A stretch of DNA of 64,000 bases from Phytoseiulus persimilis. Taxonomy: Eukaryota > Arthropoda > Arachnida > Mesostigmata > Phytoseiidae. Shown here piece after piece: positions 56,408 through 64,000 of this stretch. Position numbers and translations under genes: made by a program. The notes under the pieces were generated by a model. The model saw only the letters and a program-made list of their open reading frames with translations. It did not search any database and had not been told where the DNA came from. The number at the start of each line of letters is the position of its first letter. Position 1 is the stretch's first letter. The stretch spans positions 25,194,723 to 25,258,722 of the forward strand of contig CM075103.1 of NCBI GenBank assembly GCA_037576195.1. Direction: 5' to 3'.

Positions 56408-59400
56408 ATGTCGTCGTCGTCGGAAAACATCACGATCAGGATTTGCTACACAGAGGTACTGTTCTGTTGGAATCGATTTCGAACACGTCGAAGTTGCCCA
56501 GGAAATGTCCGGTGACCAACGCTACCGGTTGATTCTCAGGGGAGCAGTTCTGGCGTTTTGTGCTCGGATTGTCATTGGAATCCGCTACCATCATCATGCT
56601 GAATAACCTTGCTTTCTAGCCATGCTTTTAAAACAACAGAGAGGCAGCCAACTGCTGGTATTCTGGTACACACAACATAATGGTGACTTCTTATATAAAA
56701 CTTTGCATCCAGGTTTTCCCTTTCATCGTTCACGTGAGTGACGGAATCGCGCCAAAAGGCATGCAAGGATCAATCTTCAGCAACATAGTGAAATCCCTGG
56801 ATCTCAAATGGATACGAGTTCCTGCGCCAACAAGCACTTGGGGACAATGTGAATCCAACGGAACTTGCCGCGGCCAGCTCGAGCCACTCCAACAAGGGGT
56901 GAGTCTTCACATGAGTATAAAACACATTCAACTGTGGTCTTTCTCCGGAATGCAAACCATTTGCTCTCACAGACCGCGGATCTGGCTCTGGGTCCGGTCG
57001 TTATAACACAGGAAACGTTTGACAATTTGAGAGTCATATGGCCCTCTTACTACTCAACTTTAGACGTCATCGCGGGATTCAAGAGTCCGTTCGAAGCTGC
57101 CGGTCGATTTACAATCTTCAACCTATACCCGACCTTGGTGAGCTCCCATATCTTTCTCCTCTCTCAGGGGGGGGGGGGGCAAGGATGTGATGACGATGAT
57201 GATGATCATCATCCCCCATCTCCCCTGGGTACTCCACTGAATGCAATCCCCGAGCAAAACGAACCGTATCTCCCCTTCCAGATATGGTGCTTGATTCTCG
57301 TTTGCCTGATGGTACTTCCCGTCCTGGCGAAGATAATATCGAGATTGGGAGAACGAAGAGACAGACTATCACTAATTGACCACTGGTCTCCGTTCATGGA
57401 AATATTTCTCCTAGAAAGTGAGTGAGATTGATGCCGAGCCCACTGATTCTCTCTGCTTCGTCTCCAGCAGGCATGAATCAAACCAAGCGCAAACGCTCGA
57501 ATTCCAGCTCCTTCAATCCAGTACTCGACCAGCACATTACGGATATTATTCACTGGTTGGATGCTGGCAGCTCTCGTGATCAGTTCGATCGGCAGCGCCA
57601 CACTTAAATCAGTGATGACAGTTCTCAAACCTGCGGGCAAGGTGGAAACATTGAGAGATGTGTTGCAGCTTGACCTCTCAAAGACTAGAATACGGATCAC
57701 CGCCGGTACCGGCCTCCTGCATCTACTTCAGGTAATCGATGCCACAGAACGCAACTTGGGTCCTATCCTCATCTGCTTCGCAACTACCATCTGTAGAATG
57801 AATTAATTCATACATCGACCTGGGAAGTCGGGGGAGAGGGGGGACACCCATCGGCGGATCCAAGAAATACTCCATGAGGGGCGGTCGTAGATTCGTACCA
57901 CACAAACACGAGAGCAGCATCGCTGACTGGCCTCGTCCGTTTACAGGGTGGCGCCTTCGAGCTGAGACTTTGTTCTCTCGGTCTCGGAGGCCGTCACTCG
58001 GCCGAATAGGTTCCGATTTCGGTCAATGGAGGAGCGTGAAAGCGCAGTAAAGAAGAGCTACACTTCCTGATCGGCTCGCTAGTGACGGATTCATACCAAG
58101 ACGGGCTTGGCCTTTCATACCTATTCTCTCCGTCATAAGACTTTCAAAGAGAAACCGTGAAAAATTAGAATCTCCAAGTTCTGCTCCCGTCAAATATCCC
58201 ATCATACCAGAGGGTTTATCCGCTCAGAGTTCCAACTCAATACTTCTCGTTTCGATGATCGCGCCCATCTCGACCGAAGAGGACGGTGCCATCGATTCCA
58301 ACGGGATGAAATCGATAAAACGACACCGAGAGCAGACCTTGATGCTCTTGTTGGTTTCCCGCTTCTTTCGAACTCAGTCAATCACTGGATAGGTCGTTCG
58401 GCGCCGAACTCTTCTTCCGGTGTCGAGTTATCGAAGTGGCTCTGTTGGGATGCGGGTTCATCATCTAACCAGGCTTCACATACGGATTGACTACGTGAGT
58501 CGCGACCGACGTGATTCCGGTGGAGAAAGTACAAAGCGTCTCTGAGAGAAATGGGAGCCCAGATTGGTACACGGGTTCCTCTCGAGCCTGAAATAGCTCA
58601 AAGAGGTGTCGACTCAAAATTCCTTGAGTGACGGAGGAAATATGGAGCGTCCACTTCAACTTGACATAATTCTCTCATTATCCGATATAAGTCATAAGTC
58701 GAAGAGTTGAGAGGAAGAATGAGCGATACAAACATGTGACTCCCCCTCCTAGTTCTCGAATGCTCCTCTACTTTCTAGGATCAGATCAGATTTGATCGAG
58801 TCATGGCCTCTGAAAGCGAGGAAAATTGCTGTCAAGTCGAGAAGGGCACCATTTGGGTTGCCTGGGAGAGGGACAGGACGATCGTCTTCGCCCTCCACTC
58901 TCCATAAGTCCAGCACAGGGGTCAACCGGGCAAGACTCCTCGATAGGTCTTCCAGATTATACTCAGAGGATGCAGCATGCTCAAAATCGCTGATTCCGCT
59001 CGAGCATCGCTTGCTACTCTTCCATCACTGGCTTTATTTGACGCTCGAGGAGCACTTTGGATATAGCCCCGAGGGCAGAGCTCACGACAATCGCTTAAAA
59101 CTTTTTCAGCGCGCCGACTACAAGGCGATGAACGACCTGGCGGAGAAGGTCTTGAGAGGCGACGGATTGACGCATCCACTAAACTTGGGCGCGACTTGGT
59201 TATTGCGAGAGCTGGAGACCGAAAGAAGCATTTTCATACTTGGATGCGAGTTGGTTCCCTCATTTTTCTATTCTCCTCCTCTGTTGAAACTGCAAGGCAC
59301 TCAAGGTTACACATACTGTAGCAAGGGCGTTCTCGGTCACTACTATTCGGGCTTCATCGCGTTGAGGAAGCCAGAGCCTGTTCTCGAGATGATCTTCGAC

Positions 59401-59828
59401 GAGTTCGACAAACGGTGCGTTCTTCATTCCGATACCTCGGCTGTCAAGCCAGCTCGGAACACAGCGATTAGTCTGATCCACAACTACTCGAAATCGAATT
59501 CTTCCACAGAGTTCTATGGTTGACAGAATCCCCGTTTCCGCTGCTGCCTCATTATGAATACGAATCACCGCTGGTCGCCGATCGATACATCAAGGCGAAA
59601 GAACTCAAGCAGCCTCCTCCGTCCCCTACGTCCGTTGATGAGCTTTCAGGAGCTTTCATCGTCTTCGGAGCTTTGATAACGGTCGAAACGCTTGTACTCG
59701 CCTCCGAAATGTTGTGGAGCTCTCGCAGGAAACTCTTGGAATCGCTTGCGAAAAGTCATATGAGATTTACACGAAAGACCAAAGCCGATATCCCACCTGA
59801 GTCCCTGCCTGCTGAAGCCGTCATTTAG
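56408..59828 (+). CDS. Ionotropic receptor IR-B (iGluR-related), seven exons
   Basis: Exons: up to 56455 (ATG 56408 provisional), 56713-56898, 56973-57137, 57282-57417, 57508-57731, 59110-59414, 59510-59828. Exons 2-6 have the same lengths as in IR-A (186, 165, 136, 224, 305 nt) and the same phases. Domains: NITIRICYTE; S1 VFPFIVHVSDGIAPKGMQG and TADLALGPVVITQETF; membrane segment IWCLILVCLMVLPVLAKI; channel helix FTGWMLAALVISSIGSATLK; S2 TWLLRELETERSIFILGCEL; last membrane segment SGAFIVFGALITVETLVLAS. The glutamate-coordinating Arg of S1 is absent (ITQETF). Intron 5 is long (about 1.38 kb). No N-terminal receptor domain or signal peptide could be located. Confidence 0.82.
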
Positions 59829-62229
59829 AATCCAAAATGCCAAGTTGCTCAGTGGCCATTTTTGTTACGAGGCGATCGGAGGCGCTCCGAATTCGTCAAA
59901 TAGAGAGCTTCGGTTAGCTGATGGATCGTTGTGTTTTCAATCATCGCCCCACACGATGGCCCCGTTTAGAAAGTGAACTAATCCCGCTTCCGAGCGAAAA
60001 CTTGGACTGTTCAAGTTTATTGCTCAGATACTGCATCGTGAGCTATTCAACTTTCATCTATCACTGAGCCAAGACAACCCGCGGGGAGTGGACCAGTCTT
60101 TGATAATAAAAATGGCTTCAGGACTATTGCTGATTTGGCTTTGCAGCCCGGGAACGCGGCTCCCAAGGTCAACTCGGAAACTCCATATCGGATGCGCGCC
60201 CAGAGATGGCAAGAATATGCGCGATTTCACGAGTAGCGAAACATTCAAACGACCTGATTGCATGGTACAGTTGAGAACCGTTGAGGTCCGCACTCTAGCA
60301 GGGCCACGAATCTGTTGGGTCGTCAATCCACGAATACATGAGTAAACCAGGTAGCGAATCCACGGTCGGAGTTCACTCGTATAGACGGTTGCCCCGCCCC
60401 TGTGGGCCCCCGCTGAGATGGCGTTTCCGATTTTTCTGACCACGTAGGGAGCAGGCTCGCCCGGAACTCCCCCCGTTCCGAGGACAAATGTAATGAAGCA
60501 GTAGTTCCGATCCAGATGTTGGAAGCAATTGTTATAGGGACCAAGACCAAAGGACAACGACGCTGACGGATGAGTCCAGAGAGACATCACTCGTTATGCA
60601 ACAAAGATGTATACAGTGGTTTTCCAGCCGCTGATCTTCCTCTCCAGCATCTACTCCGGGACCTGATTCCGGCAGACGGCTCTGGTCATTCATTCAAACT
60701 AGCGGGTCCAAGAGTGTCCAGAGCCTTCATCAGAATGCCAGCTAGCTTTCCGACCCCAGTGACTCTGATGCTAACACTCAGCATGAGGCCTAGGAGTACT
60801 TCCGACTGTGATAAGTTGAAGAGGATACGTTCCAGTGGATAAGCTTCTTTATTTTCTCTCCCTGGACGAAAGTATCGACATTCCTAGTCTATCATACTGG
60901 CTACAGGTATTTACGGCGCAGGAAATGCGAGGGGCGGCGTACAGTAGGAACGTACGCGAGGAACGAAGCACATAATTGGACAGCGAGTAGCGTCATGATA
61001 GTCGAGATATCACAGTCTGGAAGAGCTAAAGCTGCGTCAGTTGGGAGCCGTCTTTTTGTGGCTTCTAGAAAATCAGAGTCGTCGCTCTGCTGCCGGCCAG
61101 CGTCCTCGGCCGCTGACTCTCCGACCGAATACGTCAGATGGCATCCGGCTGCCCAGCCCGGAATCCTCTCTTGAGATGCGACCGCGTTCAAGCATTGAGA
61201 TGCTCCTGATTAATATGGGCCCCTTCCCAATACATCGATCCTTGTATTCTACGGAGCAATGTGAGTGAACAGTCTGTTCTCGAGGTGTGGGGCAGGAGAT
61301 TTGAGAAAAAAAACTGAGGATTCGAATCACTTTTCGCTTGCGTTTCATTGTGAAAACGGGAATCCGAACAGGCCTCAGCTCCTCCCCAATCGTGCGTCCA
61401 TTCGCCGGCTGTTTGATACCACGGAAATCTTACTAAATGATTTTCAACCTTGTCTCAGCTGAGAACTGCATGAATGATCAATATGCCTTAGAACACAGTT
61501 TGGGATGGTTTTCTTATCCGTCATGCTGCCACGAGCGTTTGGGAGCCGGAGATTGCATTTTTTGTTGAAAACAGCGGACCAGCGTGCTCGACTTCGAGCG
61601 AATCCGTGATGTTGGAGCTGACGGGGCTCTTATCGGGGTCGAACACATGCGACCTGGAGATCGTCGGTTGCGATATAGCCCAGCGAGGTCACCTGACGAT
61701 CTTTCCTGCTGTTCCTTGCATTAACGATCTCATGAGGCTCACAGGCCCCTAAGCTGAACGCTGTCATGTACACGCGGATGACATCCTACCTGTGTTCAGC
61801 TCAAGGGTGGGGCGACAGAAGTAACGCAGAATAGGCCTTCCGAATGTTTAGCAGTCACACTGACGTCCTGGACGAGACGTTCCGTGAGGATACACCCTGT
61901 TATCCCTCACGAGGATGTGTCCGCAGACGGCACATTCGCAGGGGCACCGTTTTGAAGAGTCACTGAACACTGAGATTGCTTTGGACTTTGATTCATCTTC
62001 TGCTCGCAGCCACAGCCAGGGTTTACTCTCGATAGATCCTGTTCCATGCGGGAATCGGAGAAGACAGGTAATGATTTCGTGTAGAAAGCGGCAGGAGTGC
62101 GGAATGTCTTCGTTGCATTGGAAGGTCAGAAAACATGAAGATGCACCGCTCGAAAGTCATTAGCTTTCGTGATTATTGAAGGGAGTTTCTCGAGATACGG
62201 ATGCACGAGCGATGCGTTCAAACAAGCGA
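59829..62229. other. No gene supported
   Basis: A minus-strand frame at 60590-60350 (CFITFVLGTGGVPGEPAPYV) is protein-like but not identified. Otherwise only short open frames. Confidence 0.35.
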
Positions 62230-62239
62230 ACTCCAGTCA

Positions 62240-62708
62240 TCACCTACTGCCTCACTATCACATCCAGAATTCCTTAGCATGTGGCCACTTGTTGGGTATG
62301 GCACCACCGAGCCGTCGACAACGATGAGGTTCTGAACTCCTATTACTTAGAACTCCTCGTCAACGACCGCGAGGGGATCGTTTGGCTGTCCTATGCGGCA
62401 CGTGCCATGTTCCAGGAAGTTCTGATGAACGGAATAGCCTGGCAAGTCCCGAACTCGTAAGAGTCTCGGTCCTGAATATTTCCGCATGCGGGATAAGGGT
62501 CGTCCACGAATTTCCCGCCACGCGCACCGAAAGCCGTGTTTGAGATATTCTTCACCGATTGCCATATTTCGCCGTAGAGGCTCATATCCCTGGGGTTCTG
62601 TGTAGGATCTATCCCAACAATGGGCTTGTCGAAGATTTCAGCCGAATCGAGCCTGATCCGACCTCTGTAGACCGGATGCAGCGATGTTGGAGTCAGCAAA
62701 GCATACAA
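62240..62708 (-). pseudogene. GMC oxidoreductase C-terminal fragment, broken
   Basis: Minus-strand fragment of the C-terminal domain of a glucose-methanol-choline flavoenzyme: RGRIRLDSAEIFDKPIVG with DPTQNPRD, then after a one-base shift near 62455 GYSVHQNFLEHGTCRIG and NDPLAVVDEEF, a TAA, then VQNLIVVDGSVVPYPTSGHM, all in the family order. FLEHGTC lies where the catalytic His region is in GMC enzymes, and VVDGSVVPYPTSGHM is the FAD-contacting C-terminal motif. The frameshift and stop argue for a pseudogene; sequencing error is an alternative. A frame upstream (63547-63317, GQEIPIVASFLLPENGPAIS) may be more of it. The N-terminal FAD motif was not found inside the window. Confidence 0.75.
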
Positions 62709-64000
62709 AAGCAGAGGCGCTCCTTATTAACGCCGAAAAGCCGGATTTCTTTTCCCATGCACCATATCAGCCTGATTCTGTGCCAAAACACTCCGATCTC
62801 ACACCATCGGCACCGCCAAGACTCTGATAACAACAGCCGAATGCTCTGCCAACAGAATCGAGGAGATCGAAGATATCCGCACTCTTCTCATCTTCTCTGA
62901 CTGTACATCAAATATGTACTCCCAAAGAAATAAAGCAGCCATACCGCTGCTATCGGAGCACGCCGCTGTGCGGGCGGATAGGATGTCGCGAGCTCACGGA
63001 ACTCAAGTATAGAAATCACACAGGTGTTGCCTTTGATGATTTCCTCGAACTAAGGCGTTGCTTGAATACAATCAGATCGACAAGATTTCGGAACGTGAAC
63101 CCAGCTCCCATCATTTTCCTGAGCAAACTGCCGAAAGAAACCTCTAACGATGTCATCGCAAGCATGCTCGACCTAAAGAGCGCTCGATTCGTTTCCCGTT
63201 GCTTCACGGACCTCACGGAGGCCTCAGAGCGCGACGTACTGAAACATACCAGTTCTCGATGCCTTTTCCTCAAAGATTGCTCGATAACTCCACAACAACG
63301 GTCACCAACGACGCGATCACTCCGGACAGAAGGAACAGCCTCTTTGCGAGTCATTCAGCATATTCACAACGAATGGGTTCATTGGCGAAATTGCCGGACC
63401 GTTCTCTGGAAGTAAGAACGACGCTACTATCGGAATTTCCTGGCCCAACAGTAGCGAAATTATGTCCTCAGTGTTGATCGCAGCTGCCGAGACGCTGTGC
63501 CACACATGCTCGACCCGAGCTTCCTTGTAGTCATGCCCGCAATGCAATGCAGGAGGGAACGGCTCCCGTGCGGTTGAGCCAACTTTTCAACGCCAGGTGT
63601 TTCAAAATAATGTCGGAGGCGGAGTCATTCGCGCGGGGGATCGCAGGCCATCAGCTCTCGAGAGAATTCCCCCCACAGAGCTAACCTTGAGGCTTTTGAC
63701 CCCTGGAGGATACCGAAGCCCTTCGGCCTTATCCCACTTGGTGGAAGCGATGTACGACGAAGACCACGCCAGAATGAGGTTTTTTGAAGTACCACCAACC
63801 ATGGTCCATCCCGAAATGAGGTCGCGTCACCAGGAACACAGAACTGATCGCGTCGACATCGATTACGTGCCCGGTGGAGACAGCGTGGGAGGTGCCACTG
63901 GTGTGAGTGTCCTATGTGGACCCGATCATTCGGCTGCTGGTCGCAACTTGCGGCCAAAGTCTCCTACGTTGCCCACGCTAGGTGCCTCCCATCAGTCCGC
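62709..64000. other. No further gene supported
   Basis: It may include upstream remnants of the GMC pseudogene on the minus strand. A plus-strand frame near 63720-63920 (AMYDEDHARMRFFEVPP) is protein-like and reaches toward a GTGAGT donor at 63901, but no partner exon or family was recognised. Confidence 0.3.

Noticed and set aside
57138..57281. IR-B intron 3 as coding, since it is open in frame with both exons
   Set aside because: It has GT/AG borders, a 13-G run and a GAT repeat, and the paralogue IR-A has an intron at the same place.
1..64000. CRISPR array, phage or bacterial operon
   Set aside because: No short regular direct repeats with unique spacers and no bacterial gene spacing; introns and animal transposons are present.

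Overview
The window looks like nuclear DNA from an arthropod, most plausibly a chelicerate such as a mite; that taxon is an inference. The evidence is short spliced exons with GT/AG borders, three divergent ionotropic-receptor (IR) genes, a GAS2-like cytoskeletal gene, an intronless PKA-like kinase, and several animal-type transposon families (non-LTR LINEs, hAT, Tc1/mariner, a Tc5/CENPB-like DDE family with a SWIM finger, a tRNA-derived SINE). Nothing suggests bacteria or a virus.

Layout. 1-24.4 kb is dominated by repeats. It holds a partial 1.38-kb tandem duplication with a 45-bp minisatellite and a SINE (1-1.95 kb), a nearly full-length LINE on the minus strand (2.5-6.9 kb), a 0.6-kb tandem duplication (7.1-8.1 kb), a possible small secreted protein (9.5-9.8 kb), a decayed DDE transposase (10.9-11.7 kb), a second LINE copy on the plus strand (11.7-15.6 kb), a complete hAT element with 8-bp target duplications (17.3-19.7 kb), a second SINE, a second DDE-transposase relic, and a 3-kb foldback element with about 1-kb inverted arms (21.3-24.4 kb).

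24.5-28.7 kb has an intronless IR gene (minus) and a mariner relic split by an inverted-repeat insertion. 28.7-34.2 kb has no gene I can support. 34.2-44.9 kb is the gene-rich part: GAS2-like (plus, about nine exons) convergent with the kinase (minus), then the spliced receptor IR-A (plus). 46-47 kb is an R1-like LINE fragment. 48.3-53.2 kb is a segmental duplication holding a cysteine-rich metallothionein-like gene and its dead paralogue. 53.4-54.9 kb is a hAT relic. 56.4-59.8 kb is IR-B, which shares five exon lengths exactly with IR-A. 62.2-62.7 kb is a broken GMC-oxidoreductase C-terminus.

The host genes do not form an operon or one pathway. IR-A, IR-B and the intronless IR are predicted chemosensory channels. 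The metallothionein-like gene has TATA and MRE-like promoter motifs that suggest metal-responsive expression. Exon borders were read by eye from splice motifs, reading phase and, for the IR pair, paralogue comparison; no transcript data were used.
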